A stretch of DNA of 64,000 nt from Phanerochaete sordida (Eukaryota > Basidiomycota > Agaricomycetes > Polyporales > Phanerochaetaceae): positions 124,001 to 188,000 of the forward strand of contig BPQB01000040.1 in the NCBI GenBank assembly GCA_019973155.2, written 5' to 3'. Below, piece after piece: positions 32,741 through 44,035 of the stretch (position 1 is the first letter of the stretch; each line of letters begins with the position of its first letter). A program made the translations under genes and the position numbers. The notes under the pieces were generated by a model. That model ran no database searches. It was not told where the DNA came from and saw only the letters and a program-made list of their open reading frames with translations.

Positions 32741-33128
32741 TGTCCAGTCTAGAGGTCCAGGTGGCCTTGAAGGTGACGACGGCGGGGAGGCTGCTTCCGC
32801 TCTGTAATCAAGTATTCAGTTCCATGTACTGTATCATCTACCATGCGCTGGGCGCAGGAAGTTATTCTATGAGGTTATTCCTTGAAATCTCTGGCATCGC
32901 GGACCACGCGTAGTCAAGCTCGGAACCGAATACACCGCACCGTAGCTCGTTCCTGCTTGACAGAAGTTCAGGCATTTAAAGTCGACGTCCAAACCTTGGG
33001 TCTGCATCCCAAATGTGGGACATATGCTGGAAACCTGTACACCGACTTGGACTCTTGCAACCTTCAGATGCGTCCTTTCCAATGTTTATGATTTATCCGG
33101 GTACCTACACAATCGCGATCGTCACTGT
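32741..33128. other. Convergent spacer after FunK1 copy C
   Basis: Carries the second copies of the tandem-unit flanks (32855-32886 and about 33080-33110, where TGTTTATGATTTATCCGG parallels 29675-29693). No gene. Confidence 0.5.
32855..32886 (+). repeat. Direct repeat in 3' flank of FunK1 copy C
   Basis: Partner of 29542-29573. It shows that the duplicated unit extends past the coding region. Confidence 0.75.
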
Positions 33129-34355
33129 CTAGTCTAGCACGGCGTACTTCTTGAGATGTGAAGGTATTGCGCTCTCGAGGTTCTTCGCCTTGAGCCATGC
33201 TTTCGAGAAAAGGCGGCTCTGGTAACGATATGCGCCGTCGCAGAGGATAGTCGCGACCGTGTGTCCCGGGCCAAGCTTCTGCGCAAGCTCGACTGCAGCG
33301 ACGACGTTCAGCGCAGAGCTCGCGCCAAGGTAAAAGCCCTCCGTGTCGAGGAGGTCGTAGATCATCTCGATCGACTTCTCGTCTGCTATGTGCAGTGAGC
33401 CGTCGAGCTGATCGACAAAAGTCCCGAGGTTGTTCGTGATACGGCCCTGGCCGATGCCTGTCCCAGACTTCAGTGCCAACCGCGACTATATGCATGCGAG
33501 AACGTACCCTCAGTGATAGAGCTGCCCGACCTGTCCTTCAGCGCGCCTCCACTCTCGATGTAGCTATGCAGCACGGAGCCCGGCGGGTCCGCAAGCCACA
33601 CCTGCGTGCGGCCCTGGCTCTTCTCCTTGAGGAACCTGCCTGTGCCCGCGAGGGTGCCGCCCGTGCCGGTCGCGCAGACGAAGGCGTCGACGGCGCCGCC
33701 GGTCTGCTCCCAGATCTCGGGGCCGGTCGTGCGGAAGTGCGCGAGGGCGTTCGCGGTGTTGTCGAACTGGTCCGTCCAGACCGCGTTCTCTGTCGCCTTC
33801 GCGAAGTCGCGCGCCTGGTGGTTGTAGTTCGCGGGGTTGTCGTACGCGACGGCGGGCACGGGGTGCACCTCCGCGCCGAGCATGCGCAACAGGTCGATTT
33901 TCTCTGCGCTCTGCGTGTTCGGCATGAAGATCACGCAGCGGTAGCCCTTCGCGCGGCAGACGTGCGCGAGCCCGATGCCGGTGTTGCCTGCGGTGCCCTC
34001 GACGATGGTGCCGCCGGGCTTAATCCTGCGAGGACGTCAGCGGTCGCCCTGAGCGCAGCGGAGGTGACGCACGCACAGGCCCTTCCTCTCCGCGTCCTCG
34101 ATGACACCAAGAGCAGCACGGTCCTTTACGCTGCCTCCGGGGTTCTGAAACTCGGCCTTCGCGACGATGTTGCAGCCTGTCTTCTCGGACCATTTCGCGA
34201 GGCGTACCTAGCGTGGCGCCTGCTCAGATCCAGACCGCGGTGTGGGGAGGTGTAGGACTCACGAGGGGTGTGTTTCCTACAGACCCGACGAAGCCGTCGA
34301 CGGCGCGGCTGGTGAATCCGCGTGCAAGGGTCTTTGCCAGCACAGACGGCGACAT
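33129..34355 (-). CDS. Cysteine synthase-like PLP enzyme, probably mitochondrial (Mcy1-like)
   Basis: Minus strand, ATG at 34355. The N-terminus [18 protein letters not shown] is acid-free and Arg-containing, suggesting mitochondrial import. Introns follow SVGNTPL (to [11 protein letters not shown]), ERKGL (to [10 protein letters not shown]) and GSSITE. The PLP lysine lies in [12 protein letters not shown]. The substrate loop is [13 protein letters not shown] and the phosphate-binding Gly loop is [12 protein letters not shown]. The C-terminus reaches [14 protein letters not shown] with TAG at 33129-33131. The fold type II enzymes make cysteine from O-acetylserine or act on related thiols. The sequence is closer to the cysteine synthase 2 group than to cystathionine beta-synthase, since there is no heme or CBS domain. 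The exact substrate is not proven. Confidence 0.9.
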
Positions 34356-34840
34356 GGTCGTGGAGGCGATGGTATGAGCGACTTGCCGCCGCTGGCAGGC
34401 ATCTCATATACGAGTCCATCCCCGAGCACCTCATCATGAGCACTACCACCTCTTATGTAACTGAATTCGGAATTCCTGGATTTCGGACGAGCAAATGCGG
34501 GCTTGAATAAACTTGGTCCGTTGCCGACAGCCTGAGTACATGGTACAAAAAAGAGAGGTACGGAGGACACCCATCATCGAATTAAATGTATGTCAGGTAC
34601 ATAGCCGTCGGAACATTGAGAAAATCCTGTACTATATTAGACGCGTAGAGCGAGGAGGAGTTGCCGGGTAACGAGCAGAGGAATGAGACCGTGTGGACCA
34701 ACAAGTCCGTCGTGCGATGCGTGCGTCATGAGGGCCATAAGAGAGATGTAAAACCGCCGGATGTACTTGAAGGGTATACGAAAGAGCAGAAAGGAAACAG
34801 TCGAAAGAAAACCGAGTCGACAGCTGAATCGTGCGGAACC
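34356..34840. other. Intergenic spacer
   Basis: Between the cysteine synthase-like start and the ARF stop (both minus). Promoter and 3' UTR sequence only. Confidence 0.4.
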
Positions 34841-35694
<854 letters not shown>

Positions 35695-36001
35695 TGTGTT
35701 GAAAGTAAAGAACGACAGGAGGTGAAAGGTGGTCCAGCAAAGAGAAGCAGAAGAGGCGATGTGAATGGCGCCTCAGCCCACAACGCCAAACCTTCGACGC
35801 CCATCAACGTGGCAGGACCTCGAACACCCCAGCCGCCGTCGGCCTCTCCACCTTGCCAAATCATTTTCCAGCCTGCCCGCGCCGCTAGTCCATCTTCGGG
35901 GTATACTTTGGTGTATCTAGCACACTCTACGACTACACATGCGCGAGCCATCGCGGTCCATAGCCATATCCAATAGTTACTACAACATGCATAGACAGAT
36001 C

Positions 36002-38272
36002 CTATCCAGACGCAACGGGCGGAGGGGGAGGGGGAGGCGTCGTCGGCGACGCCATGTGCGACTGATTAAACACCTTGAGCCACCCGTCGCCCATATCAGA
36101 CCGCAGGGCCTCAATCCGGGCCCGGAACGCCTCCGCCTCGCTCATCCCATTGGCCTTCTCCTCGCCGGGCGGCGGCTCGAACACGGACGCGGAGATACGC
36201 GCGCGTCGGGCCGATGACCTCGACGCCATCGTCGCCGACCGCTTGTGCTTGGGAGCCCGACGATCAGCGCCTAGCACGGGCTCCTCCGCGGCCGTCATCG
36301 CGGAGGGCGACGGCGGGGCGTGCTCGGTCTGGTGGCGCGCGTGCCGAGAAACAAACTTCGGTGGCGGCAGCGGCCCTAGCGACTGCAGCGTCGTCGTCGA
36401 ATCGTCCATGGACTTCTGCTGCACAACAGCCTTGGGGGCGGACGGCCCTGGCTGAGGTGCGAGCTCGTCCTCCGCCAAAGGCAATTTGGTCGACGTCTTG
36501 GGCGGGCTGGCCGCAGTCCGTGACAGCGCGTCGGAGCCCATGCGCGCATGGGACACGCTTCGTGAACTGTTGGCTTCGCTTCCGTCGAGGTCGACGATGC
36601 GCTTGTTCTTCTTTCTCCGCCCTCGCAGCGCAGCTAGCTGTGGTGATGCGGTTTGTGAAGCAGAGGCCGATGTTGCAGGAGATACGACAGGGCTGCCGGT
36701 AGGTGGGGGAGAAGTAATGGGTCGGACGTGGGGAGAATGCGCGTTGACTGTGACCGGAGGGGACCTGAGCGTCGCTGCTGGTGTTCGTGTGGAAGTCATC
36801 TGCTCGGCTGGTCGTTCTGTGAGGTATCGTTTCTCGTAGAAGCCTGGCGGTGTCCCGTCGAGCAGAACAGACTTGCCCTCCTTCCAGAACAAGTCGAAGC
36901 AACGGATGCGATAGCCCTCCTCAATCTCCGTCAGCGGGTTACCCTCTATCCAAACCTCCGCAATATTTGGGAGGGGCGCCAACCGACCTATCTCAGCGCT
37001 CTCCTCCACCAAGTTATGACGCAGGTCCACCCGTTCCAACCCCTTGAGCCGTTCCAGGCCACATATGGACTCCAGGCGGTTGCGCGATAGGTTGAGGGAC
37101 AAGACCTGGCCGAGCATGGTGTAAATGCCGAGCACGGAGTCGATCATGTTGTCCGAGAGGTTGAGGGAAACGAGGTTGTACATGGCGGAAAGGCCTGTAG
37201 GGACGGACACCAGAAGGTTGGAGGAGAGGTCGAGGTGTGTCACGGACGTGAGATGTTGGAGGGGGGCAGTAGGGACGAATGTCAAGGCATTCTCAGCCAA
37301 GCATAGATGCCGGAGGGAAGACCACATTAATGGTGGCAGTTGAGGCTCGGGAGCCTGGGATAGTTCAGCTTCGTCGGCAATTGGGTCAGGCTCCTCCACA
37401 CTAGCTGTGACAGCGTCCTCTTCTCCGTCCTCCGCATCCTCTGGGACGGAATCGGGTAGGCGAGTAGCGCGGAACGAGCCTTGTCGGGACGGTGGGACCC
37501 GTGGTCGCTTCGCCTTCGGAGCAACCTTCCGGCCCTCTCTGCGGGCCTGATCGTCCAGCACCGAGCCGATGAGAACGTCCCCTACATCCTCCAAGCCACT
37601 CCGCCTGATGGACAGACTCCTCAAGCTCACCGCGAGCCTGTCCCAGCCCAAGATGACGCGCGGGTCGACGTCCTCGAGCTCCAGTATCTGCAGCGTCTTG
37701 AAGGCGTCCAGGCACAACGCGCGATCGAGCTGCTCGTTCGCCATCTCTGCCACTAGCTTCGGCTCTGGAGCATGTATGCGGAGGGCCGGTAGTACGGTGA
37801 AGCGCGAGTAGATGTACTTGAGCTCCCCGTCGACAGTAGCTGGCACAGACTTGCCCCACCAGCTGCCACCGAGCGAGAGCTTGGAGACGGCGGAGAACGT
37901 GGAGGCGAGAGACGTGAAGGACATCGTGTCCGACCTATCCGTGCCTGGGATGCTGATATAGTTCATGGGTCGCGACGCGCTTTCGACCTTGACGTCAATG
38001 CTCCCGACGCCGTCTAGTCCGGCGGCTTCCATGCGCATAAGGAGGTAGTAGAGATGGTGCACATCAAAGGAGAGAATGACAGGCTTCACATTCTCGGGTA
38101 TAGATGCGGTATCGGAAGCGAACCAGCCCCAGGGATTGAGTATGGATGGGGCGGGGTCGTTGGGTTTCGCGCGGCGTCGTGGGTGTATGCCGGCAGCGGC
38201 GAGTCCCTGCTCGTTGCTGCGTATGAAGGTCGCGATGCGGCGTATGTAGTCATCGCCTGGCTCGTGCTCCAT
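36002..38272 (-). CDS. Leucine-rich repeat protein
   Basis: One uninterrupted exon of 756 residues from the ATG at 38272 (MEHEPGDDYIRRIATFIRSN). The frame is open further upstream, but codon bias falls there and RAD23 starts at 38529, so the downstream ATG is preferred. An N-terminal domain of about 330 residues includes SFDVHHLYYLLMRMEAAGL. An acidic linker precedes a block of LRRs, with repeats such as LRHLCLAENALTFVP, VTHLDLSSNLLVSVP, LVSLNLSDNMIDSV, VLSLNLSRNRLESI and LERVDLRHNLVEE. It closes with the cap NIAEVWIEGNPLTEIEEGYR. The C-terminal third is Ser/Pro-rich, disordered and basic. LRRs of this SDS22-like type bind proteins. I do not recognise a named ortholog; a signalling scaffold is possible. 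Confidence 0.85.
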   Translation of the reverse strand: MEHEPGDDYIRRIATFIRSNEQGLAAAGIHPRRRAKPNDPAPSILNPWGWFASDTASIPENVKPVILSFDVHHLYYLLMRMEAAGLDGVGSIDVKVESASRPMNYISIPGTDRSDTMSFTSLASTFSAVSKLSLGGSWWGKSVPATVDGELKYIYSRFTVLPALRIHAPEPKLVAEMANEQLDRALCLDAFKTLQILELEDVDPRVILGWDRLAVSLRSLSIRRSGLEDVGDVLIGSVLDDQARREGRKVAPKAKRPRVPPSRQGSFRATRLPDSVPEDAEDGEEDAVTASVEEPDPIADEAELSQAPEPQLPPLMWSSLRHLCLAENALTFVPTAPLQHLTSVTHLDLSSNLLVSVPTGLSAMYNLVSLNLSDNMIDSVLGIYTMLGQVLSLNLSRNRLESICGLERLKGLERVDLRHNLVEESAEIGRLAPLPNIAEVWIEGNPLTEIEEGYRIRCFDLFWKEGKSVLLDGTPPGFYEKRYLTERPAEQMTSTRTPAATLRSPPVTVNAHSPHVRPITSPPPTGSPVVSPATSASASQTASPQLAALRGRRKKNKRIVDLDGSEANSSRSVSHARMGSDALSRTAASPPKTSTKLPLAEDELAPQPGPSAPKAVVQQKSMDDSTTTLQSLGPLPPPKFVSRHARHQTEHAPPSPSAMTAAEEPVLGADRRAPKHKRSATMASRSSARRARISASVFEPPPGEEKANGMSEAEAFRARIEALRSDMGDGWLKVFNQSHMASPTTPPPPPPPVASG

Positions 38273-38528
38273 GTCGTGGCAGGTAGTGCGGAGAAGAGCG
38301 CAGACGATGCGGGAGGCAAGCAGAGGTGACCCAGGCGGATGAGCTGAGCCTCGAGTTGTAGGTGCTGGAGGAGACGCCGGTGCGCCACGTGGGAAACGGC
38401 AAACCCCGTGCTGTCTGCTAATTGGAGTGTTCGCGACGCGCGGCGCTGCCCTCTGCTTCTCCCTCCCGCTACCCCCATCCTCGCCGCTCATCTCCTCTTT
38501 TTCTTCTCATTTTTGGGAAATTTTGGCC
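38273..38528. promoter_or_regulatory. Divergent promoter of LRR gene and RAD23
   Basis: 256 bp separates the two start codons. No clear TATA; a pyrimidine-rich tract (CTTTTTCTTCTCATTTTTG) sits just before RAD23. Confidence 0.4.
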
Positions 38529-40050
38529 ATGAAGATCACAGTGAAAACACTGCAGCAGAAGACCTTCACGGTGCGTGTTGCCACAGACCTGCTGTCTGCG
38601 GAGTCGCGGGTCGTGCAAGGCACTGACGTCTTCATCTAGCTCGATGCTGAGCCTTCAGAAACCGTCGCCGATCTGAAGAAGAAGATCGAGCAGGAGCATG
38701 GTCATGCTCTTGCGACGCAGAAGCTCATCTACTCAGGTCAGGATCGCGCCATCGCGGGACGAGGCTCAGACGTCTGATTTTTGTGCAGGCCAGGTTTTGG
38801 GTGATGACAAGACCGTAGAGTCGTGCAACATCAAGGAGAAGGGTTTCTTGGTTTTGATGGTGGCAAAGGTGTGATATCTATCCATGGTGTGCCGTGACTC
38901 TGCTCACCTATGGTCCATAGCCCAAAGCCGAGCCTAAGCCTGCTGCACCCACTGCCCCCGTCGCCGCTACCTCTGCTGCACCAAGCAACCCGCCGGCTGC
39001 TGCACCTGCTGCTGATGCTCCCGCCGCATCAACACCCGCCGCCGCCGCGCCCCAGCCCCCAAACGCTCCGATTCTCACACCTGCCCAGGCTGCTCCCGTA
39101 TCTGCAGCCCCGTCCTCCCGTGCTTTCAACGATGAAAACGCATTCGTGACCGGAACGGAGCTCCAAACGACCGTACAGAACATGATGGAGATGGGCTTCG
39201 AGAGGGATCAGGTCATGCGCGCGCTCAGAGCAAGTTACAACAACCCCGATCGCGCCGTGGAGTACTTGTTCAACGTACGTGTCCAACTGGGATATGATGA
39301 CCGAGATACTGACTATTTCGCGTCAGGGTGTCCCCGCCCACCTGGAGGAAGTTGCCGCCGGTGCCCAGCCCCAGCCTCCGGCCCAAGCCCCCGCAGCTGC
39401 TGCTCCCGCCGCCACACCCGCCGCCGCCCCAGCGCCCGCTGGCCAGCTACCCCCCGCAATCCCCTTCGAGCAGCTCCCGCGTGCCCCGGCTGCGGCAGGC
39501 CAGCCACAAAACCTGTTCCAGCTCGCGCAACAGCAGCAGGCGGCGCAGCCCGGTGCCGCGGGCGCGCGCCAGGCGGGCCAGCCAGGCGTGAGCCTCCCGG
39601 GCGCTGGCGCCGGCGCGGGCATCGACGTCTCGCAGCTGCAGAACCAGCCACAGATCCAGCACCTCCGCCAGCTCCTGCAGCAGAACCCGGAGCTCATCCA
39701 GCCCGTGCTCCAGCAGCTCGCGGAGCAGAACCCCGGCCTCGCCGCGATGTTCGCGCAGAACCCTGAGGCAATCGCGCAGGCGATCGGCCTGTCCGCGGAA
39801 GACCTCGAGGGCGGCGATGAGCTGCCTGAAGGTGCGCAGGTCATCCACGTTACCGAGGAGGAGCAGGCGGCGATCCAGCGTGTAAGTCATCCCTACGCAT
39901 CATATTCCGATAGCGGTCACTCACTAGCCCGTATAGCTCCAGGACCTCGGCTTCTCGCGACAAGCTGCCATCGAGGCGTACTTCGCGTGCGACAAGAACG
40001 AGGAGATGGCCGCGAATTACCTGTTCGAGTCCGGAGGCCAGTTCGACTAA
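38529..40050 (+). CDS. RAD23: RAD23 ubiquitin-receptor / nucleotide excision repair protein
   Basis: The ATG at 38529 starts [14 protein letters not shown]. Introns follow at 38571, after LIYSG, after LMVAK, after YLFN and before the last exon. The ubiquitin-like domain (residues 1-75, including [20 protein letters not shown]) binds the proteasome. An Ala/Pro-rich linker follows, then UBA1 ([20 protein letters not shown] and AVEYLFN). The XPC/Rad4-binding region has the repeats [19 protein letters not shown] and [12 protein letters not shown]. The last exon gives UBA2 ([28 protein letters not shown]). It ends at TAA 40048-40050. The domain order is complete. It ferries ubiquitinated proteins to the proteasome and stabilises Rad4 at DNA lesions. 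Confidence 0.95.
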
Positions 40051-40196
40051 AGGGAGCCGTGTATTAATGTGGATATGTACGTCTGTGTAGCCATTCCATT
40101 ATGTACTATCTGTGTCTTTCTTGGCCCGCCTGATTCTGAACACTTATGATCGTCTCGAGAAGCGTGTTGGTACTTTGCACGGGGTGCCGGAATCTG
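40051..40196. other. 3' region of RAD23
   Basis: UTR-type sequence; no gene. Confidence 0.35.
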
Positions 40197-40277
40197 CTAA
40201 GCCCTGGCAACTGCAAGCACCGCGAGACCGACGATTAGGAGCATGATCAGAACCTGGCTGCGTTCACTGAACTTCAT
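40197..40277 (-). CDS. Possible 26-residue hydrophobic micropeptide
   Basis: The minus-strand ORF starts MKFSERSQ and continues as a hydrophobic helix of about 17 residues (VLIMLLIVGLAVLAVAR), ending RA-stop. The layout is that of a tail- or signal-anchored membrane micropeptide. An in-frame stop lies just upstream of the ATG, so it would be a stand-alone ORF. GAGCTAG just upstream could alternatively be a splice acceptor from a 5' UTR exon. No family is recognised and chance cannot be excluded. Confidence 0.3.
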   Translation of the reverse strand: MKFSERSQVLIMLLIVGLAVLAVARA

Positions 40278-41802
40278 GACCTAGCTCAACACAGAGCATG
40301 GGCTACAACAAGGTTATTAGGGCGAATAGTTGACATGCGTTTTTAGGCAACATGCGTTCGACAAGTAGCTCAGAGTTCGAATCGTACCGCCACAATTATG
40401 ATCTGGATTTGGGGCACTCACACAGAGACTGGGGCATCTGAGAAGTGGATGTGGGCCATAAAAAGCGTGCTTGCGCATGCACAGTGCGTGAGCACTACTT
40501 ATCTGTGGCCCGTGCGACGTGCATGAGAGCGGCACTGCGGAGCCTGAGAACTCGGGCGTCGCAACGGACGGCGAGCCGCTCGTTATACGGCAGAGCCAGC
40601 GAAACGCTAACATGCATGTTTCGGTAGTTGGCGGCTTCAGCGTTGGATCAAGGCAGATGCGTAGTAAGGCGAGTTAGCTATCGTATACTGCCTCGACCGC
40701 TGTAGTGACCTGTTGGAATTCCAGCGGTGGAATGCACGCGCACTTTGGTCAATGTGGTGCTGACTGAATGTCGTCGCGTCCTGCAGCAGCAGCCATGGCC
40801 CATGCAGAATGCAGGGACCCAGGGTCCTGCAACCTAAAACTTTGAGCTTGCAGTCAACTCGCATGAACACCTTCGCCAGCGCGGTCCGCAGACCGATGGC
40901 GTGCACGAAATCTCACGGCAGGTGTTCTGGGCTGATAGTCAGAACGCGTTGCTGGGACCACATGAACAACGGTCGCGGTCACCAGGCGTACCAGCAAGAT
41001 ATGCTGTCGGAGAGGAGAGATCTCCGGCATCGCCGTGCCTGAACGCCTAGAAGGTGTACGTTGAGTAGGGGCCGGTGACTCCATGGCAGCAGCTCACTGT
41101 GAAGATACCGAGACACGACTGTCCGTGAACAGTGGGATTATACGTGCATACGCGTTTTGCCACTCCCGCGCACTCATGCTAGACAGCGTAGTCAGAATCT
41201 TAAGCTTGAAGGGCGAGCATGCCAGCGTACCAGTTACCATGCTTCGGCAGTACAGCCTCAGCGACCGATCGGGTCTTTTCTGTAACACCGAACTGACGGC
41301 GTGAATAAAATAACTCCACACCTCGAGGACTTTTTGAGTGCGTCGGCTCTCATGAATGGTATCATCACAAATTACGTTGATGAGGCCGACGGCACGCAGG
41401 TCGGTTGAAGGCCAAGGGCACACGATGGATCCGTGGACATAGCGGAGTGAGAACCGCCTGCAGCAACTCCGCTTGTCAGAAGCGTTGTGGTGACAGCTTT
41501 GTGAAATCGACACACCACTCGTGCGAGAGGCTGCCTTCACGCACTGAAGACCATTGCCATGACAGGGCCGTAAGGGTACAAGGTTGCAGGTGACAGCAGC
41601 GGAGGTCAAATCGGGGGATGTGCTCGATAGCGTTGGTGCCGTCCATCAAGACTGAATGTTAGCTTGAAGGGACGGAGGAATGGTAGACGGCTCCGAGAAG
41701 CGCGAAGTTCCAGTGCCGAGTTCGCGATTTCTTGCCGTAATACACCCCGAGTCTGGGCGAACCTCTCTGTCACGATGCTAGGATACCTGAGCAGAGGAAA
41801 AT
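40278..41802. other. Long intergenic region, no supported gene
   Basis: About 1.5 kb of moderate-GC sequence. Several open frames exist (for example 41094-41609 minus) but none shows motifs, signal sequences or the codon bias of neighbouring genes. The segment about 40320-40389 has A-box-like and B-box-like strings but no tRNA fold. Confidence 0.45.
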
Positions 41803-41810
41803 TATTTAAA
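41803..41810 (+). promoter_or_regulatory. TATA-like element of ICMT copy 1
   Basis: TATTTAAA lies about 48 bp before the ATG at 41851. Confidence 0.45.
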
Positions 41811-41850
41811 GGCGACAGTTCACAAGACCGCCTTCGTATCAGCTCTCACC

Positions 41851-42658
41851 ATGATTTGGTTCCCAGCATCTACACTCCTCGCATCGCCGCTGGTGAAGGT
41901 GCCGCTGCTGCTCACGGCGACGCAGCTCACCGCGCTCGCAATGACGCCGCCCACCCCGCCGCCGTCGATGGAGGAGAAGAAGGGCTACAGCGAGGTCAAA
42001 GATCCGATGAAGCCCCTGCTGTCACGGTCTGGCTACATCTACAAGGTCAGAAGGGTCAGTACGGTAGACAATGCCGAGCGACTGACTGACCTTCATCTCA
42101 CAGAACCTTTATTACGGACACGCGATCTGCGAGTCGGCCGTCATCCTCGCTGAGCACTACCCCTCCGCAATATCAGACACCGTCCTATCATACCTCATCC
42201 GCGATACTCTGCAAGCATCCCATCGTATCCACATCACACCCTGGTGGCTGGCAGGCTGCCTCGCCATGGCCGCTGGCGGCGCAATCCGCCTCGCGTGCTA
42301 CCGCACCCTCGGCCGCTTCTTCACATGGGAGCTGTCGGTGAAGAAGGGACACATGCTCGTCACCTCCGGACCGTACTCGATTGTGCGCCACCCAAGCTAC
42401 GTCGGGAGCACGCTCATCGGCGTCGGTGTCGTCTTGTGTCATTTCGGCCCCGGAAGTTGGTACGCTGAGTGCGTCGGGTGGGAGACGTGGGGAAGCTGCA
42501 TCTACACCGCATTATGGGGTGCATGGTCGTTGGCAGTGCCTGTGCTTCTCTGCGCGCGTACGCCGACGGAGGACGGGATTCTGCACAGAGAATTTGAGGA
42601 TGAGTGGGAGGCGTACGCGAAGAGGACCCCTTACCGTTTGATTCCGTTTGTATACTGA
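41851..42658 (+). CDS. STE14: Isoprenylcysteine carboxyl methyltransferase (ICMT), copy 1
   Basis: The ATG at 41851 starts MIWFPASTLLASPLVKVPLL. One intron (42055-42103) joins KVRR to NLYYGHAICES; its position is shared by all three copies. The product is about 252 residues, close to yeast Ste14 (239). Hydrophobic segments indicate a polytopic ER membrane protein. The ICMT catalytic core is present: LVTSGPYSIVRHPSYVGSTL, the family RHPSY motif, and a C-terminal TEDGILHREFEDEW with YAKRTPYRLIPFVY, which binds S-adenosylmethionine and the prenyl substrate. It methylates the C-terminal farnesyl- or geranylgeranyl-cysteine of CaaX proteins such as mating pheromone, Ras and Rho. Two complete paralogs and a relic follow in the same direction. 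Confidence 0.92.
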
Positions 42659-42801
42659 GGTGCTCGGCTTTGGATATGCTGCACAATATCACAACGAGCT
42701 ATGCTCAGAAATCATGGCAACGCATGCGGCTAAAACCTCTGTAGGCGGAGCACCAGGTGGTGTTGACCATTCGGTATAGTAGCGCCTCTCACCTTCGCTC
42801 A

Positions 42802-42980
42802 GGCAGCGGCCCGATTCGTGAATGCGCTATCGTCTCGTATTATCCGACGGTCTTCACATGGAACTGAGCGATGAGAAGGGACACATGCTGATTACCCCCT
42901 GACCGTATTTATGAATGCCGCCCAAGCTACTGTACCTCAGGAGCCCGCTGATTGCCCTCAACACCGTCCTGCACTAACGG
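42802..42980 (+). pseudogene. Decayed ICMT copy
   Basis: The sequence CTTCACATGGAACTGAG..GATGAGAAGGGACACATGCT parallels CTTCACATGGGAGCTGTC..AAGAAGGGACACATGCT of copy 1. It continues through a region equivalent to SGPYxxVRHPSY (ACCGTATTTATG..GCCCAAGCTAC) and GAGCCCGCTGATTG (compare GAGCACGCTCATCG). Stops and small indels break every frame, and the 5' and 3' parts of the gene are missing. Confidence 0.7.
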
Positions 42981-43221
42981 CACAAATGTGAGCGAGACAA
43001 TTATGAGATTATTCCTGCTGGATACTCACACGATAAACGCAGATTTCCGGGTGCTATCTCTGCAACATAAAAAAGTATCAAGGTTCGGAAGGAATCTATG
43101 CGTGCGAATACGAATCCGTAGGAAGTACCTGGGAAACAAGATGAGGTCATCATTCGCTGGAGTATATAACTTACGCCAACCGGGTGCAGCCCGATATGCC
43201 ACCCCTCCAGCACTTGCCAGC
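42981..43221. promoter_or_regulatory. Promoter of ICMT copy 2, TATA box at 43163
   Basis: TATATAA at 43163-43169 lies 59 bp before the ATG at 43222. Confidence 0.5.
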
Positions 43222-44035
43222 ATGATGTGGCTTCCCGTATCTCAGGTGATTGCATCACCGCTAGCAAAAGTGCCGTTGCTACTCACAGCAACGCGACTTG
43301 CTGCGCTCGCCATGACGCCTCCGACGCCACGTACCTCTGCGGAAGAACAACGAGCGTACAAAGCGAAAGCAGACCCTGCGGGCCCCCTGTCGGCCAGGCC
43401 CGAACATGTCGGAGCTATAAGCAGAGTCAGTAGGCTGGTGAATATCAAGGGAGGCAGGCGACTAACCACGACGAGCACAGGTCGTATTGTACGCCATGGC
43501 ACTCTGCGAATCAGCGACGATCCTAGCCAAATACTACCCCTCCGCAATGCCCAACGCTGTGCTGCTTCATCTGGTCCGCGACTCCCTCCGCGCATCGCAT
43601 AGCGTCCGCATCACACCGTGTTCGCTAGCGGGCTGCCTTGCCATGGCCGCCGGAGGCGCACTCCGCCTCGCGTGCTACCGCACAATGGGCCGCCTGTTCA
43701 CGTGGGAGCTGTCCGTCAAGAAGGACCACACGCTCGTCACGAGCGGGCCGTACGCGGTCGTGCGCCATCCAAGTTACACCGGGAACGTGTTGATCGGCAT
43801 CGGGGCCATCCTCTGCCACTTCGGTCCGGGCAGCTGGTACGCAGAGTGCGTTGGGTGGGAGACGTGGGGCGGGAGGGCCTTCGCGGCGCTTTGGGGCGCC
43901 TGGATGCTGGCGATTCCTGCGATGCTGTGCTCTCGTGTCTCTGCAGAAGATGAGATTCTGCACGAGGAATTCGGGTTTGAATGGGAGCAGTATGCCAAGC
44001 GGACTCCTTACCGGCTCATTCCTTATGTATATTGA
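43222..44035 (+). CDS. STE14: Isoprenylcysteine carboxyl methyltransferase (ICMT), copy 2
   Basis: Starts MMWLPVSQVIASPLAKVPLL, aligning residue by residue with copy 1. A single intron (GTCAGT..ACAG, 43426-43480) joins GAISR to VVLYAMALCES. The core LVTSGPYAVVRHPSYTGNVL, GPGSWYAECVGWETWG, AEDEILHEEFGFEW and YAKRTPYRLIPYVY is complete. The linker between the first membrane segment and the intron is the most diverged part. Membership in the ICMT family is clear; whether it differs from copy 1 in substrate or expression is unknown. TGA at 44033-44035. Confidence 0.9.

Noticed and set aside
20803..33128. The kinase array as a new defence or self-recognition cluster
   Set aside because: Apart from FunK1 genes and duplicated flanks there are no NLR, nuclease, toxin or antitoxin-like genes. 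FunK1 tandem arrays are already known in mushrooms, so a new system is not supported.
36002..38491. Longer start (38491) for the LRR protein
   Set aside because: The extra 73 residues are Arg/Pro-rich, unlike the rest, and would leave only about 40 bp to the RAD23 start; ATG 38272 is preferred.
40320..40389. tRNA-like segment (A-box-like TAGTTGACATG and B-box-like AGTTCGAATC)
   Set aside because: The acceptor and T stems do not pair and no anticodon arm can be drawn; box matches alone are frequent by chance.
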